Shown: positions 7,387 to 15,466 of the stretch, piece after piece
Layout of the letters: the number at the start of each line of letters is the position of its first letter
Numbering within the stretch: position 1 is the first letter of the stretch
Made by a program: the position numbers and the translations under genes
NCBI GenBank assembly: GCA_946552115.1
Contig: CAMNRH010000030.1
Coordinates: 1-32,256 of the forward strand
Direction of reading: 5' to 3'
DNA: 32,256 bases
Origin: an uncultured Lachnospiraceae bacterium
Lineage (GTDB): Bacteria > Bacillota > Clostridia > Lachnospirales > Lachnospiraceae
Notes under the pieces: model-generated
What the model was told of the DNA's origin: nothing
The model's database searches: none
What the model saw: the letters and a program-made list of their open reading frames with translations, nothing else

Positions 7387-7429
7387 GCGGTATTAATATA
7401 ACTATATGTTTTAATGTAAGGGAGAAAAA

Positions 7430-7471
7430 ATGAGAAAAAACACAAAAACAGGAATAGGTATTAGTTTTTAG
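7430..7471 (+). CDS. 13-codon leader ORF
   Basis: The best ribosome site in this stretch, GGGAGAAAAA, serves an ATG that opens a 13-residue ORF (MRKNTKTGIGISF, then TAG). The next gene starts 2 nt after this stop in another frame and has no good ribosome site of its own. It could be a translated leader coupling expression to the downstream ORF, or the 5' end of a longer gene broken by a frameshift. A peptide product is unproven. Confidence 0.35.
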   Translation: MRKNTKTGIGISF

Positions 7472-7473
7472 AA

Positions 7474-7710
7474 ATGAAGTTACAAGATTCAATCCAGTCG
7501 ATAGCTGAAGGGAGTGCTCCTTTAGTCAGCATACATAATTTTGACGTGGCGGATCATTCAGAGACGGCTGTGGCTGTAACATTATATACAGAGTCATATA
7601 ATGAGATTTCAGAAGAATCACGAATGGCAATCGAAAATCTGGTATTAGGAAGCTTTAATGGAATCTTGAAAGAGAATATTTCTATAGATGTTGAATGTAC
7701 GGAAAGATAA
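7474..7710 (+). CDS. 78-aa protein of unknown function
   Basis: I do not recognise this small acidic protein. It appears to alternate strands and helices (LVSIHNFDV, AVAVTLYTES, a helix around EESRMAIENLVLG, ISIDVECTER) with no signal peptide, membrane segment or Cys cluster. An in-frame stop at 7462 leaves ATG 7474 as the only ATG, 2 nt after the leader-ORF stop, so translation is probably coupled. It precedes the nuclease gene by 36 nt on the same strand and would be cotranscribed. It may be a partner or inhibitor of that nuclease, but this rests only on position. Confidence 0.5.
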   Translation: MKLQDSIQSIAEGSAPLVSIHNFDVADHSETAVAVTLYTESYNEISEESRMAIENLVLGSFNGILKENISIDVECTER

Positions 7711-7746
7711 AAATGATTTTTATGTATTTTGGAAGGCAGAGAAGCG

Positions 7747-8712
7747 ATGAATAAATTAGATATTCTGGAAATGCACAGAAATTGTCTGGATTTCCTTTTA
7801 AAATGGCAGCTGGAACATGAGGATTTTTACTTTGTGCCAAGGAAGAGAAATAACAGGGACAGACTTGACGGGGGTATGTATTTCCGCGGCAGCGAAGATT
7901 ATCTGGTGATTACGTTCTGGGATAAATCAGACAAGGTTGACAAGATTTATATGATTAACTGGGACTGTAATACGTCGGGGGAGGTATCTATTACATTGTG
8001 CTGCCGCAATGAACCAAAGACGTTACCTTTTATTCTTGAGATTAAAGATATGATAGAGGCCACAGGCAAAAAATTTAGCGAATATTCGAAAAATAAAGAC
8101 AAATGGAAATGGTATTATCCCTCCGATATGGGATATGTTGAAACTTTGGAGGATTTTGTTAAACATGAAAAACCTATGATTGATGAATACCTGCGCGCGC
8201 ATCCTGAAAGCGGCATACCGTTGGCCGATGTTGAGATTGACGACAAATATGTAAAAACGCTTCCCGGGTATTTAGACCATGCTGCAGAGATTCTGATACA
8301 AAAAAAGACGGGGGATGTGGATGCTGTAAAGGTTGAATACACAATGACATTGATGCATAACAGTCTGTCAAATGAAATGGTAAAGTATTTGAAATGCAAA
8401 GGCTATACCGCCGTTGTAACAGACAAGGATTTTGTTGATATTCAGGCGATAGACCCACAGGGTAAAAAAATATATTTTGAATTAAAAACAGCAGACACTG
8501 TAAAGTTATCTATAAGACAGGCGCTGGGGCAGCTTTTGGAATATAACCATTACCCAGATAAAAACAGTGCGGATAAGCTTATAATTGTGACAAGGACGGA
8601 AATTACCAGGCAGGATATACAATATCTGACAGGGCTGCGAAGCAGATATAATATTCCGGTATATTACCAACAGTTTGACATGGATAGAAAAACTTTGTCG
8701 GAAGAATATTAG
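7747..8712 (+). CDS. PD-(D/E)XK nuclease-domain protein with unknown N-terminal domain
   Basis: This is a 321-aa protein; I chose ATG 7747 (GGAAGG upstream) over an in-frame TTG at 7729. The C-terminal domain (about residues 200-310) carries the Mrr/RecB-like nuclease pattern: Glu210 on a leading helix, Asp231 in FVDIQA, Glu245-x-Lys247 in YFELKT, then an IRQALGQLLEY helix with the Q262...Y266 pair. The N-terminal 185 residues (DFYFVPRK, DGGMYFRGSEDYLVITFWDK, KWKWYYP) belong to no family I can name and could be a sensor or specificity domain. The architecture resembles single-protein restriction or abortive-infection effectors. Nuclease activity is inferred from motifs only. Confidence 0.7.
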   Translation: MNKLDILEMHRNCLDFLLKWQLEHEDFYFVPRKRNNRDRLDGGMYFRGSEDYLVITFWDKSDKVDKIYMINWDCNTSGEVSITLCCRNEPKTLPFILEIKDMIEATGKKFSEYSKNKDKWKWYYPSDMGYVETLEDFVKHEKPMIDEYLRAHPESGIPLADVEIDDKYVKTLPGYLDHAAEILIQKKTGDVDAVKVEYTMTLMHNSLSNEMVKYLKCKGYTAVVTDKDFVDIQAIDPQGKKIYFELKTADTVKLSIRQALGQLLEYNHYPDKNSADKLIIVTRTEITRQDIQYLTGLRSRYNIPVYYQQFDMDRKTLSEEY

Positions 8713-8750
8713 CCGAGAAATATGGTTTCCGCTCACTGCTTTGCATATAA

Positions 8751-8765
8751 CTCGTTGTAAACGAG
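8751..8765 (+). terminator. Possible 3' hairpin of the nuclease unit
   Basis: A perfect stem CTCGTT / AACGAG has a 3-nt loop, enclosed by wider arms GTTTCC (8725-8730) and GGAAAC (8771-8776). No clear T run follows, so termination is uncertain. Confidence 0.3.
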
Positions 8766-8778
8766 AACGAGGAAACGG

Positions 8779-8807
8779 TTGAATTAATTTTTAAAATTCA
8801 GTATACT
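8779..8807 (+). promoter_or_regulatory. Promoter of the alpha-hydroxy-acid oxidase/holA operon
   Basis: TTGAAT (8779-8784) and TATACT (8802-8807) are separated by 17 bp. The -10 is overlapped by the inverted repeat TACTCTT-aag-AAGAGTA (8804-8820), a plausible repressor site at the transcription start. Confidence 0.7.
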
Positions 8808-8863
8808 CTTAAGAAGAGTACAAGGAATATTTCAATAGTATAGAAGAAAAGAGGGAATCATTT

Positions 8864-9877
8864 ATGACTTATGAAGAGGTATTACAAAACGCGAGAACAT
8901 GTGTCGGAGATATCTGTAAGGCGTGTCCGGTATGTAACGGAAAGGCATGTGGAGGGAAAATACCGGGACCAGGCGCAAAGGGTACGGGAACGGTAGCGAT
9001 TCAGAATTATGAGGCGTGGCAAAGGCTTTGTGTAAATATGGATACCATCTGTGAAAATAAGCCAATGGATCTCACATTTAAAATTTTCGGACAGACTTTT
9101 CGCGCGCCGGTTTTTGCGGCTCCGATTGGGGCGATGAAACTGCACTACGGCGATAAATATGACGATCTGGGGTACAATGATATTCTGGTGTCCGCCTGCG
9201 CGGCCGCAGGAATCGCGGCGTTTACAGGAGACGGCACCAACCCGGCGGTGATGGAGGGCGCGACGAAAGCGATTCAGGCGGCAGGCGGCAAGGGAATTCC
9301 AACTGTGAAGCCGTGGGATGTGAATACGCTGGCAGAAAAATTTGCGTTAGTAAAAGAAGCAGGGGCGTTTGCCTGTGCAATGGACGTTGACGCGGCCGGA
9401 CTTCCATTTCTTAAAAATCTTACTCCTCCGGCGGGAAGCAAGTCTGCGGAAGAGCTTAAGCAGATGATTGCGGAGGCGGGAGTGCCGTTTATTCTTAAGG
9501 GTATCATGACAGTAAAGGGAGCGCTTAAGGCGAAAGAGGCAGGCGCGGCGGCGATTGTCGTATCCAATCACGGTGGACGTGTGCTTGACCAGTGTCCGCC
9601 GACAGCCGAGGTATTGGAAGAGATTGCAGATGCGGTTGGTAAGGATATGAAGATATTTGTGGACGGCGGTATCCGCTCAGGTGTAGACGTATTTAAGGCG
9701 TTGGCGCTTGGCGCAGACGCCGTGTTAATCGGACGTCCCTTTGTTACGGCAGTATACGGCGGAGCTGCAGAGGGCGTTCATGCACTGACGGATAAGCTTA
9801 CCGCAGAACTGGCAGATACGATGGCAATGTGCGGTGCACATGCTCTTGATGAAATTGCAAGAGATATGGTTAGATAA
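8864..9877 (+). CDS. FMN-dependent alpha-hydroxy-acid oxidising protein
   Basis: This 337-aa TIM-barrel flavoprotein belongs to the lactate/glycolate oxidase and dehydrogenase family. The FMN and catalytic signatures are present: APIGAMKL (about 86-93), LKGI with Lys212, SNHGGR with the catalytic His236, then DGGIRSGVDVFKALALGADAVLIGRPF-type phosphate binding near 267-293. It probably oxidises a 2-hydroxy acid to the 2-keto acid, but the substrate cannot be read. The first 30 residues carry Cys13, Cys18, Cys21, Cys24 and Cys29, an arrangement absent from classical lactate oxidases and suggestive of a metal or Fe-S site. The ATG has GAGGG upstream. It is followed after 3 nt by holA. Confidence 0.88.
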   Translation: MTYEEVLQNARTCVGDICKACPVCNGKACGGKIPGPGAKGTGTVAIQNYEAWQRLCVNMDTICENKPMDLTFKIFGQTFRAPVFAAPIGAMKLHYGDKYDDLGYNDILVSACAAAGIAAFTGDGTNPAVMEGATKAIQAAGGKGIPTVKPWDVNTLAEKFALVKEAGAFACAMDVDAAGLPFLKNLTPPAGSKSAEELKQMIAEAGVPFILKGIMTVKGALKAKEAGAAAIVVSNHGGRVLDQCPPTAEVLEEIADAVGKDMKIFVDGGIRSGVDVFKALALGADAVLIGRPFVTAVYGGAAEGVHALTDKLTAELADTMAMCGAHALDEIARDMVR

Positions 9878-9880
9878 TGG

Positions 9881-10876
9881 ATGAAAAGCTTAAATGAGGA
9901 TATCAAATCAGGGAATTTAAAAAATGCTTATCTTCTGTATGGAGAGGAAGCCTATCTTAAGAAGCAATATAAGGACAGGATTAAAAAGGCGCTTCTTCCG
10001 GAGGAGGATCGGATGAATTATGCTTACTATGAGGGAAAGGGAATTAATCCGGCGGAGCTTATTGACCTTGCCGAAACAATGCCTTTCTTTGCGGAGCGCA
10101 GGCTGATTGTTGTTGAAAATTCCGGATTTTTTAAAAATGCGTCTCCGGAGCTTGCGGAGTATATTAAGACGATGCCGGAAACAGCCTGTTTTCTCTTCGT
10201 AGAGAGTGAGGTAGATAAAAGAGGCCGCATGTATAAAGCGGTCAAAGATAAAGGGCGCGTGACAGAGCTGAAAAGACAGGATGAAAAGACACTTCTTTAT
10301 TGGATTGCGGGTAATGTCAGGCGGGAGGGAAAGCAGATTAAGGAGAGCACGGCAAAATATCTGATTTCCACAGCCGGGGATGATATGGAGAAGCTGGTGC
10401 ATGAGCTAGAAAAGCTGTTTTCCTATACGATGGACAGAAATGAGATAACGGCAGAGGATATTGATGCAATCTGTACCTCACAGATAACAAACCAGATTTT
10501 TAATATGGTAGAGGCGGTTGCGTTAAAGCAGCAGAAGAAAGCTCTCGGTTATTATTATGATTTGCTTGCATTAAAGGAGCCTCCTATGAGGATACTCTAT
10601 TTGCTGTCACGGCAGTTCAGGCTGCTTTTGCATGTGAAAGAGTTAAGAGAAAAGGGATTTGACAGAGGCGCTGTCGCAAAAGCGGCAGGTTTGCATCCCT
10701 TTGTGGCGGGGAAATATATGCAGCAGAGCAAAAACTTTCGACGGGAAGCGCTTCGGAGTATTATGGAGGACGCGGCCGAGACGGAAGAGATGGTAAAGAC
10801 GGGGCGGCTGAGTGACAGAATGAGTGTGGAGCTTTTTATTGTTAAATACAGCGCGCCGCAGGAATATAAGGATTAA
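9881..10876 (+). CDS. holA: DNA polymerase III delta subunit
   Basis: This 331-aa protein has the HolA layout: an N-terminal AAA+-like domain ([16 protein letters not shown] at about 14-29), a lid region ([20 protein letters not shown] at about 207-226) and a C-terminal helical collar with an [17 protein letters not shown] stretch. Delta is the clamp-loader subunit that opens the beta sliding clamp during replication. The length matches the family (330-345). It starts 3 nt after the preceding stop with only a weak ribosome site, so it is probably translationally coupled. The rpsT and gpr genes often found between holA and lepA in Firmicutes are missing here. Confidence 0.93.
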   Translation: MKSLNEDIKSGNLKNAYLLYGEEAYLKKQYKDRIKKALLPEEDRMNYAYYEGKGINPAELIDLAETMPFFAERRLIVVENSGFFKNASPELAEYIKTMPETACFLFVESEVDKRGRMYKAVKDKGRVTELKRQDEKTLLYWIAGNVRREGKQIKESTAKYLISTAGDDMEKLVHELEKLFSYTMDRNEITAEDIDAICTSQITNQIFNMVEAVALKQQKKALGYYYDLLALKEPPMRILYLLSRQFRLLLHVKELREKGFDRGAVAKAAGLHPFVAGKYMQQSKNFRREALRSIMEDAAETEEMVKTGRLSDRMSVELFIVKYSAPQEYKD

Positions 10877-10890
10877 GGAGAAAAACATAC

Positions 10891-12705
10891 GTGGCAGGAA
10901 CAGACCAGAGTAAAATTAGAAATTTTTGTATTATTGCCCATATTGATCATGGAAAATCCACACTTGCCGATCGTATTATTGAGATGACCGGGCTTCTTAC
11001 CAGCCGGGAGATGCAGTCGCAGGTGCTGGATAATATGGAGCTTGAAAGAGAGCGGGGAATTACGATTAAAGCGCAGGCCGTCCGGATTGTATATAAGGCG
11101 AAGAACGGCGAGGAATATATTTTTAATCTGATTGATACTCCGGGACATGTGGATTTTAATTATGAGGTATCAAGGAGCCTTGCTGCCTGCGACGGTGCAA
11201 TTCTTGTTGTGGATGCCGCGCAGGGCGTGGAAGCCCAGACGCTGGCGAATGTGTATCTTGCGCTGGATCACGATCTGGATGTGATGCCGGTCATTAATAA
11301 GATTGACCTTCCAAGTGCGGAGCCGGAGCGGGTGATTGAGGAGATAGAGGATATTATCGGTCTTGAAGCGTCAGATGCACCCCGGATATCCGCAAAGACG
11401 GGACTGAATATAGAAGAGGTGCTGGAACAGGTGGTCGAGAAAATCCCGGCGCCGGGAGGAGATGCGAACGCTCCGCTTCAGGCGCTTATTTTCGATTCTA
11501 TCTATGATTCCTATAAAGGCGTTATTGTATTCTGCAGGATTAAAGAAGGTACGGTCAGGAAAGGAACGCCGATTCTTATGATGGCAACCGGGGCAAAGGC
11601 CGAGGTTGTGGAGGTGGGGTATTTTGGAGCCGGACAATTTATTCCCTGTGAGGAGCTTTCAGCCGGAATGGTCGGATATATTACCGCCAGCCTTAAAAAC
11701 GTTAAGGATACCCGCGTGGGCGATACGATCACGAATGCGCAGAAGCCATGTAAGAGCCCGCTTCCGGGATATAAAAAGGTAAATCCTATGGTGTACTGCG
11801 GCATGTACCCGGCGGACGGAGCGAAGTATCCGGATCTCAGGGACGCGCTGGAGAAGCTTCAGTTAAACGACGCTTCCCTCCAATTTGAGCCGGAGACGTC
11901 CATTGCGTTAGGCTTTGGTTTCCGGTGCGGTTTTTTAGGGCTTTTGCATCTGGAAATTATACAGGAACGTCTGGAAAGAGAATATAATCTGGACCTTGTT
12001 ACGACGGCGCCGGGTGTTATTTATAAAGTCTATAAAACAAACGGAGAGGTAATCGAGCTGACCAATCCGTCGAATCTTCCCGACCCGTCGGAGATTGACT
12101 ATATGGAGGAGCCGATTGTGAAAGCGGAGATTATGGTGACCTCCGAATTCATCGGGGCGATTATGGATTTGTGTCAGGAGCGGCGGGGAATGTATGAGGG
12201 GATGGAATATATTGAAGAAACCCGCGCGGTGCTTCATTACCGCCTGCCGCTGAATGAAATCATTTATGATTTCTTCGACGCTCTGAAATCCCGTTCCAGA
12301 GGCTACGCCTCCTTTGACTATGAGATGTCGGGCTACGAGAGGTCCGAGCTGGTTAAGCTTGATATCTTGATTAATAAGGAGGAGGTAGACGCATTATCCT
12401 TTATCGTCCATGCGGGAACCGCTTATGAGAGGGGACGTAAGATGTGTGAAAAGCTTAAGGAGGAGATTCCGAGACAGCTTTTTGAAATTCCGATTCAGGC
12501 GGCAATCGGAAGCAAGATTATTGCAAGAGAGACTGTAAAAGCAATGAGGAAAGACGTTCTTGCCAAATGCTACGGCGGAGACATTACACGTAAGAAGAAA
12601 CTTCTGGAAAAGCAAAAGGAAGGAAAGAAGCGGATGCGGCAGGTAGGAAATGTTGAGATTCCGCAGAAAGCATTTATGAGTGTTCTAAAGCTGGATGATA
12701 AATGA
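10891..12705 (+). CDS. lepA: Elongation factor 4 (LepA) GTPase
   Basis: This 604-aa translational GTPase is of standard family length. The G-domain motifs are AHIDHGKST (16-24), RGITIK (55-60), DTPGH (82-86) and NKID (136-139), followed by EF-G-like beta-barrel and ferredoxin-like domains and the LepA-specific C-terminus ending near [18 protein letters not shown]. It acts on the ribosome, where it is associated with back-translocation and with initiation or biogenesis under stress. The start is GTG with GGAG about 10 nt upstream. It lies 14 nt after holA and overlaps hemW by 4 nt (ATGA), the classical lepA-hemW coupling. Confidence 0.97.
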   Translation: MAGTDQSKIRNFCIIAHIDHGKSTLADRIIEMTGLLTSREMQSQVLDNMELERERGITIKAQAVRIVYKAKNGEEYIFNLIDTPGHVDFNYEVSRSLAACDGAILVVDAAQGVEAQTLANVYLALDHDLDVMPVINKIDLPSAEPERVIEEIEDIIGLEASDAPRISAKTGLNIEEVLEQVVEKIPAPGGDANAPLQALIFDSIYDSYKGVIVFCRIKEGTVRKGTPILMMATGAKAEVVEVGYFGAGQFIPCEELSAGMVGYITASLKNVKDTRVGDTITNAQKPCKSPLPGYKKVNPMVYCGMYPADGAKYPDLRDALEKLQLNDASLQFEPETSIALGFGFRCGFLGLLHLEIIQERLEREYNLDLVTTAPGVIYKVYKTNGEVIELTNPSNLPDPSEIDYMEEPIVKAEIMVTSEFIGAIMDLCQERRGMYEGMEYIEETRAVLHYRLPLNEIIYDFFDALKSRSRGYASFDYEMSGYERSELVKLDILINKEEVDALSFIVHAGTAYERGRKMCEKLKEEIPRQLFEIPIQAAIGSKIIARETVKAMRKDVLAKCYGGDITRKKKLLEKQKEGKKRMRQVGNVEIPQKAFMSVLKLDDK

Positions 12706-13790
12706 TGAAACCGTTAGAATTGTATATTCATATTCCGTTTTGTATTAAAAAATGTAATTATTGTGATTTTCTGTCCGCTCCCGCAAAAAGAGAGGAACGG
12801 GCGGTATATGTAGAGAGCCTTTGCAGAAGAATCCGCTCCTATGCGGAGCTTGCAGGGGCTTATTGTGTTACCACAATCTTTGTCGGAGGCGGAACTCCGT
12901 CTATACTTGAGGCGGAGCAGATGCAGGATATTTTAAATACTGTAGAAGAAACCTTTCATATTGATGCGTCTGCGGAGATTACGATAGAGGCGAATCCCGG
13001 GACAGTGACAAAAGAAAAGCTTTCCGTATATAAAAACATCGGTGTGAACCGCTTAAGCATCGGACTTCAGTCGGCGGATAACAGAGAGCTCAGGACACTT
13101 GGGCGGATTCATACATACGAGGAATTTCTTGTTTCCTACGATATGGCGAGAGAGGCCGGATTTGGGAATATCAATATAGATTTAATGTCCGCGATTCCAC
13201 ACCAGACAAGAGAAAGCTATGAAAAAACATTAAGAGCCGCGGCAGAGCTTAACCCGGAGCACATATCCGCATACAGTTTGATGATTGAGGAGGGTACGCC
13301 CTTTTATGAGAAATATGCGGGTGGAAAAAACGCTCGCGATTTACCGGACGAGGATACGGAGCGCCTGATGTATGAGGATACAAAACGGATTTTAAAGGAA
13401 TATGGCTATCACAGATACGAAATATCCAATTATGCAAGGAAAGGCTTTGAGTGCCGGCATAATCTGGGCTATTGGGAGCGTGCGGAGTATCTCGGCATCG
13501 GTATGGGCGCGGCATCCCTGATAGATAACCGCCGCTTTGTGGGGGGAGAAGAGCCGGAGACATTAAGCAAAGAGGAACAGATGTCAGAATTCATGTTTTT
13601 GGGATTGCGGAAAATGGAGGGAGTGTCCAGGAAAAGATTTCAGGCGGAATTCGGATGCAGGATGGAGGACGTATACGGAGGGGTTATTGCAAATATGAAA
13701 AAAAAGGGACTCATGGCGGAAAAAGGAGATTTTGTCCGCCTGACAGAGCGGGGAATTGATATCAGTAATTATGTGATGAGCGAGTTTTGA
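12702..13790 (+). CDS. hemW: Radical SAM haem chaperone HemW
   Basis: This 362-aa radical SAM protein has the CxxxCxxC cluster motif at Cys14, Cys18 and Cys21 ([12 protein letters not shown]), a GGGTPS SAM-binding turn at about 63-68 and the HemN/HemW C-terminal wedge. Position after lepA and length (about 370-380 usual) favour HemW, a haem-binding chaperone, over the coproporphyrinogen dehydrogenase HemN. Older annotations call it oxygen-independent coproporphyrinogen III oxidase. The start overlaps the lepA stop by 4 nt. The stop codon lies at the foot of the perfect hairpin at 13,789-13,840. Confidence 0.93.
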   Translation: MMKPLELYIHIPFCIKKCNYCDFLSAPAKREERAVYVESLCRRIRSYAELAGAYCVTTIFVGGGTPSILEAEQMQDILNTVEETFHIDASAEITIEANPGTVTKEKLSVYKNIGVNRLSIGLQSADNRELRTLGRIHTYEEFLVSYDMAREAGFGNINIDLMSAIPHQTRESYEKTLRAAAELNPEHISAYSLMIEEGTPFYEKYAGGKNARDLPDEDTERLMYEDTKRILKEYGYHRYEISNYARKGFECRHNLGYWERAEYLGIGMGAASLIDNRRFVGGEEPETLSKEEQMSEFMFLGLRKMEGVSRKRFQAEFGCRMEDVYGGVIANMKKKGLMAEKGDFVRLTERGIDISNYVMSEF

Positions 13791-13840
13791 TGTAATTGGG
13801 GACGGGGTTTTTTTAGAAAAACCCCGTCCCCAATTACATC
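13789..13840. repeat. Perfect 24-bp-stem palindromic repeat acting as bidirectional terminator
   Basis: Arms 13789-13812 and 13817-13840 are perfectly complementary with a 4-nt loop. The core is AATTGGGGACGGGG followed by T's, and by T's on the opposite strand too, so it can terminate both the hemW and the convergent chromate-transporter transcripts. It reaches into the stop region of both genes. A related copy is at 25,908-25,951, so it appears to be a dispersed REP-like element. Confidence 0.8.
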
Positions 13841-14388
13841 TGAAATACGATTCCGATAACGGCGCCCGCTGCAATCCACACAAGCGGATGCAGCTTATTA
13901 AGCTGCTTTACCTGCAGGAGCAAAAAAGCGCCCAGACAGATAAAGACGCTGGTGTAGTCAATGTGTACGGTTTCGCCTACGGTCGAGATGAGCGCAATTT
14001 TAAGAAGCTCCCATACTGCGTAGCCAATCAGTGCGGCTACGGTAGGGCGGATTCCGTAAAATACAGCCTTTACGGTAGGATTTTCACTGAAATTTTCCAG
14101 AAATTTTGCAATGATTACTATAATTATCAGAGCGGGAGCGGTCAGTGACAGTGTCGCAACGATAGCGCCGGGAACTCCGGCGGCGTTGTATCCGGCGTAG
14201 GTTGCCATGTTGATTCCTACAGGTCCGGGAGTACTTTCGCTGATTGCCACCATGTTGGCAAGCTCACTTGCAGTATACCAGTCATATTTCGTTGTAAGAT
14301 CCATAAGAAACGGAAGTGTCGCCATTCCTCCTCCGATGGAGAATAAGCCTATTTTGAAAAATTCTATTGCTAAGGTAAGATAAATCAT
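13834..14388 (-). CDS. Chromate transporter, half-size subunit
   Basis: This 184-aa polytopic membrane protein has one CHR domain. FFKIGLFSIGGGMATLPFL near the N-terminus and STPGPVGINMATYAGY near 55-70 are family signatures, and four to six hydrophobic segments follow. Half-size CHR proteins are encoded in pairs and function together as a heterodimer; members expel chromate or related anions, but in anaerobic gut bacteria the physiological substrate is uncertain. I chose the ATG at 14388, with GGAGGG upstream, rather than an in-frame extension. It overlaps its partner by 4 nt. The stop codon lies inside the arm of the terminator hairpin. Confidence 0.88.
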   Translation of the reverse strand: MIYLTLAIEFFKIGLFSIGGGMATLPFLMDLTTKYDWYTASELANMVAISESTPGPVGINMATYAGYNAAGVPGAIVATLSLTAPALIIIVIIAKFLENFSENPTVKAVFYGIRPTVAALIGYAVWELLKIALISTVGETVHIDYTSVFICLGAFLLLQVKQLNKLHPLVWIAAGAVIGIVFQM

Positions 14389-14936
14389 GCGTTTTTCCTC
14401 CCTCCGAATTTCTTCGCACAGACTCCGATGATTCCGGCGAGGACAATAATCATGGCAGTCGGAACAGGAGTGAAACATGCGAGAATGAATCCGCCGACAA
14501 AGAGCGCTCCTCCAAGCTTGTCCGCAATTCCTTTTTTAGCCATCGTAAATACGGTGTTCATCATAAGCGCACACACGACGACCCGAATACCGGCGAGGGC
14601 ATGAACGACTGTCGGCGTATGGATAAAATTCTGCAGAATGGAGGCGACCAGACAGATAATGACAATGGACGGGGAGACGACGCCCAGTGTCGCAGACACG
14701 CCTCCGATAAACCCCGCCTGCTTATAGCCGACATAGGTTGCGGTATTTACTGCGATGATACCCGGCGTGCACTGTCCGATGGCGTACATGTCCAGTATTT
14801 CCTCCTCCGTACACCATTTTCGGTCTGTGACGACCTCCCGCTGCAGCATCGGGAGCATGGCAAGTCCGCCGCCGAAAGTTAAACCGCCGATTTTGAAAAA
14901 GCTTACGTATAATTCACCCAGTTTTTTTACATTCAT
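14385..14936 (-). CDS. Chromate transporter, half-size subunit (partner)
   Basis: This 183-aa paralogue of the next gene has the same CHR pattern: FFKIGGLTFGGGLAMLPML near residue 13-31 and CTPGIIAVNTATYVGY at about 56-71, with hydrophobic segments after it. It forms the second half of the pair, its stop overlapping the partner's start by 4 nt. It begins 14 nt after the DUF4364 gene, so the transporter pair is probably transcribed with the DUF4364 and radical SAM genes. Confidence 0.88.
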   Translation of the reverse strand: MNVKKLGELYVSFFKIGGLTFGGGLAMLPMLQREVVTDRKWCTEEEILDMYAIGQCTPGIIAVNTATYVGYKQAGFIGGVSATLGVVSPSIVIICLVASILQNFIHTPTVVHALAGIRVVVCALMMNTVFTMAKKGIADKLGGALFVGGFILACFTPVPTAMIIVLAGIIGVCAKKFGGRKNA

Positions 14937-14950
14937 AATTTTACATTCCT

Positions 14951-15466
14951 TTATTTTAACAGGTTAGCCATGACAAGAGCATAGATTTCCTGATTTTTTT
15001 TACTCCAATTGTTTGCAACAGTTTCGGCCTCGTCCTCCGACGGGACGGTTATTGTAAGTTCAATTAGAGGCTCGCCGTGCTCAACAACCTGACAGCACAC
15101 AGAGTATTCCCTGTTTGAGTTCCGGTAATAATCAGATTTTACGGAAAATTCATTTTTCAGCTCATATTTTTTGTCGTTAAGAAAGGTGTCAATGTCCGTC
15201 TTAATTGCCGGGGGGATTCCGTTTTTAAAAAAATGAAGTGTCTCGCTGCCTTCCTCGGTCAGATGGTAGAAAGTCCGGCTGTGAGTAGATTCCTCTCGTA
15301 TAAATCCCGATTCAACCAGCTCTGAGATTGCCTGCTGCAGTTTGAAATAGGTCGTATACCCCTCGTCAAGAATAAATTCGGAAATCTGAGAGGTAGTCAG
15401 AGGAAAATCTACTTTGTTCAGCATATAGAGAATAATCAATTTATACAGCTTGAATGCTTCCGTCAT
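14951..15466 (-). CDS. DUF4364 family protein
   Basis: This 171-aa protein matches the DUF4364 pattern common in Clostridia: a predicted winged-helix N-terminus (about residues 5-75, TTSQISEFILDEGYT, LQQAISELVESGFI, YHLTEEG) and a mixed alpha/beta C-terminal half ending in a helix (NQEIYALVMANLLK). The winged helix suggests DNA binding, but no target or ligand is known to me. The start overlaps the preceding radical SAM gene by 4 nt. Confidence 0.82.
   Translation of the reverse strand: MTEAFKLYKLIILYMLNKVDFPLTTSQISEFILDEGYTTYFKLQQAISELVESGFIREESTHSRTFYHLTEEGSETLHFFKNGIPPAIKTDIDTFLNDKKYELKNEFSVKSDYYRNSNREYSVCCQVVEHGEPLIELTITVPSEDEAETVANNWSKKNQEIYALVMANLLK

Noticed and set aside
9274-9567. 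Minus-strand ORFs within the alpha-hydroxy-acid oxidase gene
   Set aside because: They are shadows of a gene with clear FMN-binding motifs, in a GC-rich stretch with few stops on the opposite strand.
13888-14148. Plus-strand ORF opposite the chromate-transporter gene
   Set aside because: It has no ribosome site or domain, and the opposite strand encodes a well-supported membrane protein.
14389-14478. N-terminal extension of the second chromate-transporter half
   Set aside because: The extra 30 residues are charged and Cys-rich, unlike CHR proteins, and lie within the partner gene; GGAGGG precedes the ATG at 14388.
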